Shown piece by piece: positions 1 through 5,883 of a DNA stretch of 6,368 bases (position 1 is the first letter of the stretch; every line of letters starts with the position of its first letter). The position numbers and the translations under genes were made by a program. The stretch lies in the NCBI GenBank assembly GCA_905214265.1, contig CAJMLQ010000157.1, positions 1-6,368 of the forward strand. Direction: 5' to 3'. Origin of the DNA: an uncultured bacterium (GTDB taxonomy: Bacteria; Bacillota; Clostridia; Oscillospirales; Ruminococcaceae). The notes under the pieces are model-generated. The model saw only the letters and a program-made list of their open reading frames with translations. It ran no database searches and was not told where the DNA came from.

Positions 1-1696
1 GAAGCATCAATACGTCGTCAGCGGTAATTCCTCGCAAAAGCAGCACGGCAACCAGGTAAACAGCCCCCGCCGCAGTGATGGCCGCCAGGGTTTTCAGGCT
101 GTTGGAGTCCAGAAATTTCGAAAGCAATTCATAAACGCCGTAAGCAGTCCCGGCGCACAGCGCCCCCGCGAACAGCGGCTTCCAGAAAAGCCGGACAAAC
201 TGAAATCGGATCCCCGTGATCTTCACCAACCAGATCAGACTGAGCACCAGAATCACTGCGTAACACACCGTCGTGCCAGCCGCCGCTCCCCGGACGTTGA
301 TCGCCGGGATGCCGATGGTCGCGTAGTTGACGATAAACTTCAGCGCCGCCCCCAGCAGCATGAATTTCGGCGGCAAATCCGCCCGGCCCAGGGCCTGCAG
401 CGCCGCAAACAACGGCGAAGTCAGCCCCAAGAAGAGCAGGGAGATCCCCTGCAGACTCAGCACAGGCGCCGCAATGGCCACCTCCGCAACCTTCCCGGGG
501 TACAAAAGCGTCAGGATCGGACCGGCCATCGCAAAGATACCCAGACTCAGCGGCGCGGCGATCAGACAGGTCATCCGGATCAGGGACTCGATGTTGACCC
601 GCGTCCCCTTCATATCCCGGACCGTCCATGCCGCCGTGACGTTTGGCAGGGCGCTCTTTCCAAAAATTGCCGTAAACGCCGGAACCAGGTTGAACACCGA
701 CAGCGCGTATCCGCCATAAGAGCCGTAAATAAAGTTGGCGCCGCCGTTCTCCGCCAAGGTCTGCGCCGGGATGATGCTGCCAAAAATCTTCAGCATCTCC
801 TCCGGATGGTTTTGAAACGCCGCGTCCAACCGGCGGATAATGGTAAAGGTGTCGATAAACTGGGCGACATTGACTACAATGGATCCCAGAGAAATCGGGA
901 TCGCGATTTTGATCAGCCGAACCAGCAGCACCCGTCCCCGCATCGCCCGCGGGGAATACTTGAGATTTTCCTCCGTCACGCCGTCTCCGCGGCGCTTGTG
1001 CAGGATCAGCAGGTACGCCGTCCCAATGAACGTGGAAAGGGTCACCCCAAAAATCGCGGCGGCGGCCGCATAGGGTGCGGCGATCTGCTGCATTTCCGCC
1101 GCAGTAGCCGCCTTCTGCCCAAAAACGATCCCGCCCGCCTGGAATTGGGCCTCCGCGAATTTTGTCACCCCAAAGGCCAGCGCCAGTCCGAAAACCAGCT
1201 TGGCTACAACCTCCACCACCTGGGAAACGGCAGTGGGCGTCATGTTCCGCAGTCCTTCGTAGTATCCCCGGTAAGCGGACATCATGCACCCGAAAAAGAT
1301 TGCCGGGGAAATCGCCAGCACACTGTAAAGCGCATTGGAAGTTCCGGCCATATTCACGAACAGCTTGCTGCCCAGCGCCATCAGAAGGAAGCCGCCGATT
1401 CCCAGCAGGAAAAAGAACCGGATCGAGATTGCGTGAATTTTCCGGATGTCCCGGTATCTCCCCCGCACCGACTGCTCCGCCACCATTTTGGCGATGGCGG
1501 CCGGCAGGCCGGCGGTGGAAAAAGCGTAGATCATAGTGAAAACGCTGTAGGCGGTGGAAAAATACCCCATTCCTTCCCCGTCGAGGATGTTCCCCAAGGG
1601 GATTTTGAAAACCGCCCCGACCAGCTTGACGATGATCATGGCGGCTGCCAGGATGGATGCCCCCTGCAGCAGGCTCTGGCTCTTGCTGTTCTGCAA
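1..1696 (-). CDS. SpoVB/MurJ-like polysaccharide (lipid-linked oligosaccharide) flippase, 3' end cut by window edge
   Basis: This is a polytopic inner-membrane protein of the MOP superfamily (MurJ, SpoVB, Wzx type). Such proteins flip undecaprenyl-linked sugar precursors across the membrane for peptidoglycan, spore cortex or polysaccharide synthesis. About 565 codons are visible and the frame runs off the left edge, probably near its natural end since family members are about 530-580 residues. Family signs near the N-terminus are KIPLGNIL, an AGLPAAIAKMVAE segment and a basic RGRYRD loop, followed by SAYRGYYEGLRNMTPTA. Further on come AQFIDTFTI, GKSALPNVTAAW and an LQALGRADLP loop. Hydrophobic stretches alternate with short basic loops throughout. 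The chosen start is TTG at 1696, giving MQNSKSQSLLQG. It has a GGGAG Shine-Dalgarno 8 nt upstream and matches where family members usually begin. An ATG at 1711 in the same frame has no good ribosome binding site. The family is certain; whether it is SpoVB itself, MurJ or a capsule flippase cannot be told. Confidence 0.9.
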   Translation of the reverse strand, partial: MQNSKSQSLLQGASILAAAMIIVKLVGAVFKIPLGNILDGEGMGYFSTAYSVFTMIYAFSTAGLPAAIAKMVAEQSVRGRYRDIRKIHAISIRFFFLLGIGGFLLMALGSKLFVNMAGTSNALYSVLAISPAIFFGCMMSAYRGYYEGLRNMTPTAVSQVVEVVAKLVFGLALAFGVTKFAEAQFQAGGIVFGQKAATAAEMQQIAAPYAAAAAIFGVTLSTFIGTAYLLILHKRRGDGVTEENLKYSPRAMRGRVLLVRLIKIAIPISLGSIVVNVAQFIDTFTIIRRLDAAFQNHPEEMLKIFGSIIPAQTLAENGGANFIYGSYGGYALSVFNLVPAFTAIFGKSALPNVTAAWTVRDMKGTRVNIESLIRMTCLIAAPLSLGIFAMAGPILTLLYPGKVAEVAIAAPVLSLQGISLLFLGLTSPLFAALQALGRADLPPKFMLLGAALKFIVNYATIGIPAINVRGAAAGTTVCYAVILVLSLIWLVKITGIRFQFVRLFWKPLFAGALCAGTAYGVYELLSKFLDSNSLKTLAAITAAGAVYLVAVLLLRGITADDVLML

Positions 1697-1704
1697 ATGC
1701 AACA

Positions 1705-1709
1705 CTCCC
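1705..1709 (-). promoter_or_regulatory. Shine-Dalgarno of the flippase, favouring a TTG start
   Basis: GGGAG ends 8 nt before TTG at 1696. The upstream in-frame ATG at 1711 overlaps this motif and is preceded only by GGCCTGCT, which is a poor binding site. GTG at 1705 and TTG at 1702 lie on or too near the motif. This is why the TTG at 1696 is preferred as the start. Confidence 0.5.
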
Positions 1710-1772
1710 ATAGCAGGCCATGCCGGAACGGCCGTGGATCTCCCGCAGCTCTCCGGCAGTTCCTGCCCTATG
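1709..1772 (-). repeat. long imperfect inverted repeat (leader hairpin) at the flippase translation start
   Basis: In minus-strand orientation, CATAG, a GG bulge, CAGG, an AAC internal loop and TGCCGGA pair with TCCGGCA, TGG, CCTG and CTATG. This gives 16 base pairs around a 24-nt apical loop (1728-1751). The 3' arm ends on the in-frame ATG at 1709-1711 and runs directly into the GGGAG Shine-Dalgarno. No T-run follows, so it is not a standard intrinsic terminator. It could mask the ribosome binding site, protect the mRNA end after processing, or be chance in GC-rich DNA. It lies in the 94-bp gap after the zinc-ribbon gene, where no convincing promoter was seen. Confidence 0.5.
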
Positions 1773-1805
1773 CTTGACAAATCTCAAATGCCGGTTCTGC
1801 GCGGT

Positions 1806-2267
1806 TTATTCCTCAGAAGAGGTCTCTTCACCGATAGTTTCCTCCGGTTTCTCAGCCGGTTCCTCGGCAGGCTCTTCCGCAGGCGCTTCTTCCGCAGCCG
1901 GCGCGGGGCCGAATTTGTTTCCGCATTTGCTGCAGTAGCTTGCGTCCTTTTCATTGCGGCTGCCGCAGGCCGGACAGATGCGGATATTCTTTCGCTCGGC
2001 GATCTGGAGGTTGACCTCGTCGATCTTAGCCTTCAGGCTGTCGATCTCCTCGATCAGGGAATCCATCAGCTCCTTGTTGTTGAAGTCGGATTTCACCATG
2101 GTGTAAACGGCGTTGCCCAGCTTTTCATAAAGCGCCTTCAACTCGGCAGTCATCTGCACGCACTGGTATTTCAGCTTTGACACCTCAACCACATTGTCCG
2201 TCTTTTTCCCGGCGATATCCACCAGATTCTTGGCGGAGGTAATCAGATCGTCTAAAACATTGCTCAT
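1806..2267 (-). CDS. zinc-ribbon domain protein with helical N-terminus and acidic tail, function unknown
   Basis: This is a 153-residue soluble protein with no signal peptide or membrane segment. Residues 1-95 are rich in Lys, Glu and Leu with heptad-like spacing and probably form long helices or a coiled coil. A segment around 31-55 (KLKYQCVQ, then LYEKLGNAVY) resembles small zinc-ribbon proteins common in Clostridia. Residues 98-115 form a zinc ribbon: CPAC at 98-101 and CSKC at 112-115, four cysteines suited to binding one Zn. Residues 119-153 are a low-complexity Pro/Ala/Glu tail with EEPAEEPAE repeats. The ATG at 2267 has an AAAGGA Shine-Dalgarno 9 nt upstream. It has its own promoter just upstream, so it is probably not simply part of the rel operon. 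The ribbon may bind nucleic acid or protein; no specific function can be assigned. Confidence 0.85.
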   Translation of the reverse strand: MSNVLDDLITSAKNLVDIAGKKTDNVVEVSKLKYQCVQMTAELKALYEKLGNAVYTMVKSDFNNKELMDSLIEEIDSLKAKIDEVNLQIAERKNIRICPACGSRNEKDASYCSKCGNKFGPAPAAEEAPAEEPAEEPAEKPEETIGEETSSEE

Positions 2268-2304
2268 TGTTTGTCATCCTTTCTCATCGTTGGCCATTGC
2301 ACAT

Positions 2305-2329
2305 CCGGCCGCCGCGGACACGGCGCCGG
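2305..2329 (-). repeat. GC-rich hairpin in the 5' leader of the zinc-ribbon gene
   Basis: On the minus strand CCGGCGCCG (2329-2321) can pair with CGGCGGCCGG (2314-2305) around the 6-nt loop TGTCCG. This makes a 9-bp stem with one bulged G. It lies just after the predicted transcription start (about 2335) and about 25 nt before the Shine-Dalgarno. There is no U-tract after it, so it is unlikely to be an efficient intrinsic terminator. It may stabilise the transcript or slow read-through from the upstream kinase gene. Confidence 0.45.
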
Positions 2330-2341
2330 GGAACTGTACCC

Positions 2342-2370
2342 ATTATATCCCTTTTTTCCCCGTTATTCAA
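2342..2370 (-). promoter_or_regulatory. sigma-A (housekeeping) promoter for the zinc-ribbon gene
   Basis: On the minus strand the -35 box TTGAAT (2370-2365) is separated by exactly 17 bp from a perfect -10 box TATAAT (2347-2342). The spacer is purine-rich. Transcription would start near 2335-2337, giving a leader of about 70 nt before the ATG at 2267. The -35 box overlaps the TGA stop of the nucleoside kinase gene (2369-2367), so the two units are packed without spare DNA. This is the clearest promoter in the window. Confidence 0.8.
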
Positions 2371-3308
2371 GGCAAAACCAGAAATTCCCGCAAAAGTGAA
2401 TCCTTCGGCACCCGTGAAAGCGGCATTTCGTCGAAATACCGGATCGCGCCGCAGAGCTTTGCGGCGATCCCCGCATCCGGCCCTTCCGTCAGCTCCGGCC
2501 GGTCCAAGAGCTTCAACAGAACCGACCGGTAGACCATCGGCTCATAAGCATGGAAGGAATCGACCCAGTAATCGGCTCCCAGCCGGAACGGCCGAATGTA
2601 GGCATTCTCCCCGCGAACTACGTTTTTCCACATGGCCAGCGTCTCCTCCGGGGCGCATCCCCGGTAGTTGTAGTCCCGGATGATCCTCCGGATTAGCCGC
2701 AACTCTCGGGTGCTGAGAATCCGCTCGTCATCCACATAATATTCGGTTTTGATGGAAATATACACCTTCAGCGCCTTTTTGCAGAAATTCCGTCCCGCAA
2801 TAAAGGGGTTCAACGCGTGAAGTCCCTCCACCACCACGGCCGTGCGCTCATCCACCGTAAAGTGGTTAACCCGATCGCTCCGCCGTCCCAGTGTGAAGTC
2901 GAACACCGGAAAATCGCACTCTCCCTTATCGAACAACTCGGCAAAGCATTTGTCCAGATGCCCGGCGTCCAGCAGCTCCACCGTCTCCAGATCCCGGCTG
3001 CCGTCCTCCAGCAGAGGCGCTGCGTCCCTCCCCAGGAAAAAATCATCCAGGGACACCGAAACCGTCCGGATTCCCCGCCGGTGAAGAGCCTCCAGCAGAT
3101 TTAAGGAGGTAGTGGTCTTCCCCGAACTGCTGGGCCCCGCCAGAAGGATCACCCGATTCTCCTTCATCCTCTGCAAAAAATCGTCGGCGACCTGCTCCAC
3201 CTGGTCCCGATAAAACTGCTCTGCCCGTGCGACAGCTCTTTCCGGGTCCCGTCTCGCGCTCTCATTCAATACCGTTACGTCAAACCGTTCCTTCCGGTCT
3301 GTCACCAT
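2367..3308 (-). CDS. nucleoside kinase, uridine kinase-like P-loop NTPase
   Basis: This 313-residue cytoplasmic protein belongs to the uridine kinase/phosphoribulokinase branch of P-loop kinases, which phosphorylate nucleosides such as uridine or cytidine with NTP. Visible motifs are a Walker A GPSSSGKTT at 58-66, the SLDDFF acid motif at 86-91, FDFTLGRR at 137-143, the EGLHALNP strand-loop at 161-168, and an Arg-rich lid-like helix RELRLIRRIIRDY at 201-213. The C-terminal PKDSLLREF also fits the kinase half of clostridial TGS-kinase fusions of about 550 residues. Here the TGS and ThrRS-like N-terminal half is absent; only about 50 residues precede the P-loop strand. ATG at 3308 is preferred because GAAAGGAGG lies 8 nt upstream; a TTG at 3314 is only 2 nt from that motif. 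The gene overlaps the end of hemZ by 29 bp. The kinase fold is certain; the substrate is inferred. Confidence 0.88.
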   Translation of the reverse strand: MVTDRKERFDVTVLNESARRDPERAVARAEQFYRDQVEQVADDFLQRMKENRVILLAGPSSSGKTTTSLNLLEALHRRGIRTVSVSLDDFFLGRDAAPLLEDGSRDLETVELLDAGHLDKCFAELFDKGECDFPVFDFTLGRRSDRVNHFTVDERTAVVVEGLHALNPFIAGRNFCKKALKVYISIKTEYYVDDERILSTRELRLIRRIIRDYNYRGCAPEETLAMWKNVVRGENAYIRPFRLGADYWVDSFHAYEPMVYRSVLLKLLDRPELTEGPDAGIAAKLCGAIRYFDEMPLSRVPKDSLLREFLVLP

Positions 3309-4779
3309 CTCCAAGCCCTCCTTTCAACATCCCACGCAGCGCATCCTTCCTAGTCAGTATATCGGAAAACCGCGCCAGATATTCATACGGGTACTTATAA
3401 TTGAAGACCCGGTCGATCCGCCCGGGCCGCACGATCTTGCTTACGCCGCCCGCTCCCACCGCCAGGATCGACTGCACCTCTTCCATGATGTACACATTAT
3501 ACTTCCCATAATAGCCGGGCTTTGCATACCCCACGTTTTCCAGGTTGCCCACCGTATTTTTCTGCCGGTAAAGATAATAGGGCAAATACCCGGCCGCCGC
3601 CATGGTCTTTCCAGTGTAGTCCACCATGGCCTGCACTGCGCTGTAATCCTCGCTCCCATCCATTTCCGCAAAAAGGTCCGCCGCCCGCTTCACCGAAAGG
3701 GTGTGCACAGTGATGTTCTCCGGTCCAAGAGAGACCGCCCGGTCCAGCGACCGGCAAAACCCCTCCAGCGTGTCGGTTGGAAGCCCGGCGATCAGGTCCA
3801 TATTGATAGCCTCAAACCCGTAGCCCCGGGCCATCTCATAGCATTCCACGACTTGATTTGCCGTATGCCGTCTCCCCACCGCCTGCAGCACGCTGTCCTC
3901 AAAGGTCTGAGGATTGATGCTGATGCGGTTGGCCCCCGCCTCCCGGATGACCTGGAGCTTTTCCGGAGTAATGGTGTCGGCCCGGCCCGCTTCAATGGTG
4001 TATTCCAGGCTCTCCGGCGGGTCGAAATGCTCCCGGACCGCATCGGTCACCTGCCGGAGCTGCACTGCCGTCAGTGCAGTGGGCGTCCCGCCACCAATGT
4101 ACACTGATCGCAGCCGAAGCCCGGTTTCACGGGAAAGCTTCGCTGTAAAGGCGATCTCCTTCACAAGAGAATTCAGGTAATCCGGCAGCAGTTTCCGCGC
4201 TTTCGGGTGGTCAATGGAATGGGAAACGAAGGAACAGTAGCTGCACCTGGATGGACAGTACGGAATCGAAACATACAAGCTGAAATCCCTTGGTTCCAAA
4301 TCCGCCAGAAGCCCTTTCTGGATATCCGCGATCTGCATGGCCAGCCGCGCCTTTTCATCGGATACGAGGCACTCCCCCTTCATCTCCTCAATCGCTTCCT
4401 GTCTGGATTTGCCGGAATCCATGGCATGCTGGAGCCGCTTGACCGGCCGGATGCCGGTGAGCACTCCCCACTTGGGCGTCACGCCGGTGGCCTTTTGGAG
4501 CAGCCGGTAGAGCATCCGTGCGAACTCCATCTCACAGGCATTCTCGTACCCTTTTCCCTTTTCCACCCGGGAAACCGCTGTTTCGTCAAAACCGCCTTCT
4601 CGCACGCGGACCGTCAGCTCCCCGCCGGAATTGTCCTCCCTCCGGATAAAGGCCAGATAGTCCTCCTCCGGATACTCCTCCGAATCATAGGCAAAGGAAA
4701 ACCGCCGCAGCGGAAAAAACAGCCGCGCCACATTTTCCATCTCATACTTAAACCGGTTGCCGTTAAAAAAGATTGTCAT
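3280..4779 (-). CDS. hemZ: HemZ, radical SAM coproporphyrinogen dehydrogenase-like protein
   Basis: HemZ is an oxygen-independent coproporphyrinogen III oxidase-like radical SAM enzyme of Bacillota, related to HemN/HemW. The protein has 499 residues, the usual family length. The N-terminal part (about 1-160) is the HemZ-specific region, with KYEMENVARLFFP near the start and KWGVLTGIRPVKR at 103-115. The radical SAM core begins at about 168 (LYVSIPYCPSRCSYCSF). C175, C179 and C182 form the CxxxCxxC [4Fe-4S] ligand set, and GGGTP at 229-233 contacts SAM. EAGRAD, INPQTF, DLIAGLP and the C-terminal YRQKN (404-408) with NLENVGY are typical of HemZ. The start at 4779 matches the family N-terminus; the open frame upstream to 4923 is shadow of the preceding gene. 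It overlaps the MBL gene by 17 bp and has only a weak GGGAAT/GGA site, which suggests translational coupling. Actual porphyrin activity is unproven here; some relatives occur in organisms without a heme pathway. Confidence 0.93.
   Translation of the reverse strand: MTIFFNGNRFKYEMENVARLFFPLRRFSFAYDSEEYPEEDYLAFIRREDNSGGELTVRVREGGFDETAVSRVEKGKGYENACEMEFARMLYRLLQKATGVTPKWGVLTGIRPVKRLQHAMDSGKSRQEAIEEMKGECLVSDEKARLAMQIADIQKGLLADLEPRDFSLYVSIPYCPSRCSYCSFVSHSIDHPKARKLLPDYLNSLVKEIAFTAKLSRETGLRLRSVYIGGGTPTALTAVQLRQVTDAVREHFDPPESLEYTIEAGRADTITPEKLQVIREAGANRISINPQTFEDSVLQAVGRRHTANQVVECYEMARGYGFEAINMDLIAGLPTDTLEGFCRSLDRAVSLGPENITVHTLSVKRAADLFAEMDGSEDYSAVQAMVDYTGKTMAAAGYLPYYLYRQKNTVGNLENVGYAKPGYYGKYNVYIMEEVQSILAVGAGGVSKIVRPGRIDRVFNYKYPYEYLARFSDILTRKDALRGMLKGGLGDGDRPEGTV
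3317..3325 (-). promoter_or_regulatory. strong Shine-Dalgarno of the nucleoside kinase, inside the hemZ 3' end
   Basis: GAAAGGAGG on the minus strand sits 8 nt before ATG at 3308 and lies wholly within hemZ coding sequence. It decides the kinase start in favour of 3308 over the TTG at 3314. It also indicates efficient re-initiation or independent loading on a shared transcript. Confidence 0.75.
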
Positions 4780-5401
4780 GATGTTCCATTCCCATATATG
4801 GATTTTCCGCCCGTTCCGCATCCAGCGTCGAAAACGCCCCATGGCCGGGATAAATATGAAAATTTCCCGGCAGCGCCGCCAGTCTTTGCAGCGAATGGAG
4901 GAGCTGCGGCCAGCTACCGCCATAAAGGTCCGTCCGCCCGGCGCCGCCGCAAAAAAGCGTATCCCCTGTGAACAGCGCGTCCCCCGCCCGATAGCAACAG
5001 GACCCCTTGGTATGCCCTGGCGTGTGGAGCAGCGTAAAGGTCATGTTCCCCGCTTTCACAGTCTCCCCATCCATCAGCGCCTGCGCTCCGGAAACCTCCG
5101 GTACCCGAAGCCCAAAGGCCGTAGAGCCGTTTTTCTCCGCGTCGGCCAGCATCTCCGCGTCCTCTCCGTGGATGTAAACCGGAATCGCATACCGCTCTTT
5201 CAGCGCAGAAACCCCACCGATGTGGTCAAAATGTCCGTGAGTCAGCAGGATTGCCAAGGGATCCAGCCCTTCCTCCGCCAGACAGGCGGCGATCTTTTCC
5301 GGCTGCTCGCCGGGATCGATGATCACCGCATCGCCGTTCTGGTCGGAAACCAGATAGCAGTTTGTCTGGATCGCGCCAACCGTCAACGCCGTAATTTTCA
5401 T
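4763..5401 (-). CDS. metallo-beta-lactamase fold hydrolase, glyoxalase II-like
   Basis: This is a 212-residue cytoplasmic hydrolase with a complete dinuclear metal site. THGHFDH gives H55, H57, D59 and H60; HTPGH gives H130; FTGD gives D147; and YPGHG gives H187. The order and spacing are those of short glyoxalase II-like proteins, which hydrolyse thioesters such as S-lactoylglutathione or related small substrates. It lacks the C-terminal helical domain of true GloB, so the substrate cannot be named. The ATG at 5401 shares an ATGA overlap with the dtd stop and has AAGGGGG 6 nt upstream. The stop lies 17 bp inside hemZ. An MBL hydrolase after rel-dtd is, from general knowledge, a recurring arrangement in Clostridia. 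The fold and active site are certain; the reaction is inferred. Confidence 0.92.
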   Translation of the reverse strand: MKITALTVGAIQTNCYLVSDQNGDAVIIDPGEQPEKIAACLAEEGLDPLAILLTHGHFDHIGGVSALKERYAIPVYIHGEDAEMLADAEKNGSTAFGLRVPEVSGAQALMDGETVKAGNMTFTLLHTPGHTKGSCCYRAGDALFTGDTLFCGGAGRTDLYGGSWPQLLHSLQRLAALPGNFHIYPGHGAFSTLDAERAENPYMGMEHHDNLF

Positions 5402-5874
5402 GGATTTCCCCCTTCCCGCGGCTTCTTCCGCATTTGATCGGTGTCCATCACTAGGGTAATCGGTCCGTTTGCCGTCATCTGAATCTCCATATGTGCCCCA
5501 AACCTCCCGGTCTGCACCGGAATCCCCTGCTCCCGGAGCCTCTGCACATAAAGCTCATAAAGCTCCTCCGCCAACGGCTGCTTGGCCGACTGGATAAAAG
5601 AAGGCCGATTGCCCTTTTTGCAGTCGCCCCCTAAAGTAAAGTTGGAGACCGCCAGCACCTGGCCGCCCACATCCTTCAGGGACAGATTCAGCTTGTCCTG
5701 TTCATCAGTAAAGACTCGGAGATTGGCGGTTTTCTCCGCCAGATAGCCGCAGAGCTCCTCCGTATCTCCCTCCATGACCCCCACAAGGACCAGGAACCCC
5801 TGTCCGATGCGGCCGGTCTCCTCACCATCCGCCGTGACACAGGCGTCTTTTACCCGCTGGATCACTAACTTCAT
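5398..5874 (-). CDS. dtd: D-aminoacyl-tRNA deacylase (Dtd)
   Basis: Dtd cleaves D-amino acids (classically D-Tyr) and mischarged glycine from tRNA in the cytoplasm, as a homodimer. The 158-residue protein is slightly longer than the usual 145-150 because of a polar tail after residue 147. It begins MKLVIQRVKDACVT and has the family's GFLVLVGV strand. A signature segment follows at 77-93 (SNFTLGGDCKKGNRPSF), then GRFGAHM at 123-129 and NGPIT at 136-140. The Gly-Pro pair (G137-P138) that enforces chiral selection is present. Two signature positions differ from the textbook motifs: SQFTL reads SNFTL, and the first Asn of NxGP is Ala (A135). The ATG at 5874 has AGGAGG 5 nt upstream that overlaps the rel stop codon region. 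The gap to rel is only 9 nt; rel-dtd is a conserved pair in Bacillota. Confidence 0.95.
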   Translation of the reverse strand: MKLVIQRVKDACVTADGEETGRIGQGFLVLVGVMEGDTEELCGYLAEKTANLRVFTDEQDKLNLSLKDVGGQVLAVSNFTLGGDCKKGNRPSFIQSAKQPLAEELYELYVQRLREQGIPVQTGRFGAHMEIQMTANGPITLVMDTDQMRKKPREGGNP

Positions 5875-5883
5875 ACGTGCCTC

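Noticed and set aside
806..1777. A 323-codon plus-strand open frame opposite the flippase
   Set aside because: Composition is His/Arg/Gln/Pro-rich with no recognisable domain; it is antisense to a well-supported gene in GC-rich DNA.
129..1787. A 552-codon open frame on the minus strand
   Set aside because: It is a shadow frame of the flippase. Its translation is Gly/Arg/Pro/His-rich with no family motifs, while the neighbouring frame gives a clean membrane protein with MOP-family motifs.
1697..1805. Promoter for the flippase in the gap after the zinc-ribbon gene
   Set aside because: TTGTCA and TTGAGA are present but neither has a plausible -10 box at 16-18 bp.
2305..2329. Intrinsic terminator for the rel-to-kinase operon
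   Set aside because: The stem is strong but no U-tract follows on the minus strand, and it lies downstream of a new promoter.
4780..4923. A 48-residue N-terminal extension of HemZ
   Set aside because: It lies inside the MBL gene in another frame, is Arg/Trp-rich and unlike HemZ; the family N-terminus begins at the ATG at 4779.
4207..5437. Two long plus-strand open frames (4207-4971 and 4757-5437)
   Set aside because: They lie antisense to hemZ, the MBL hydrolase and dtd, which all have intact catalytic motifs; the antisense products show no domains.
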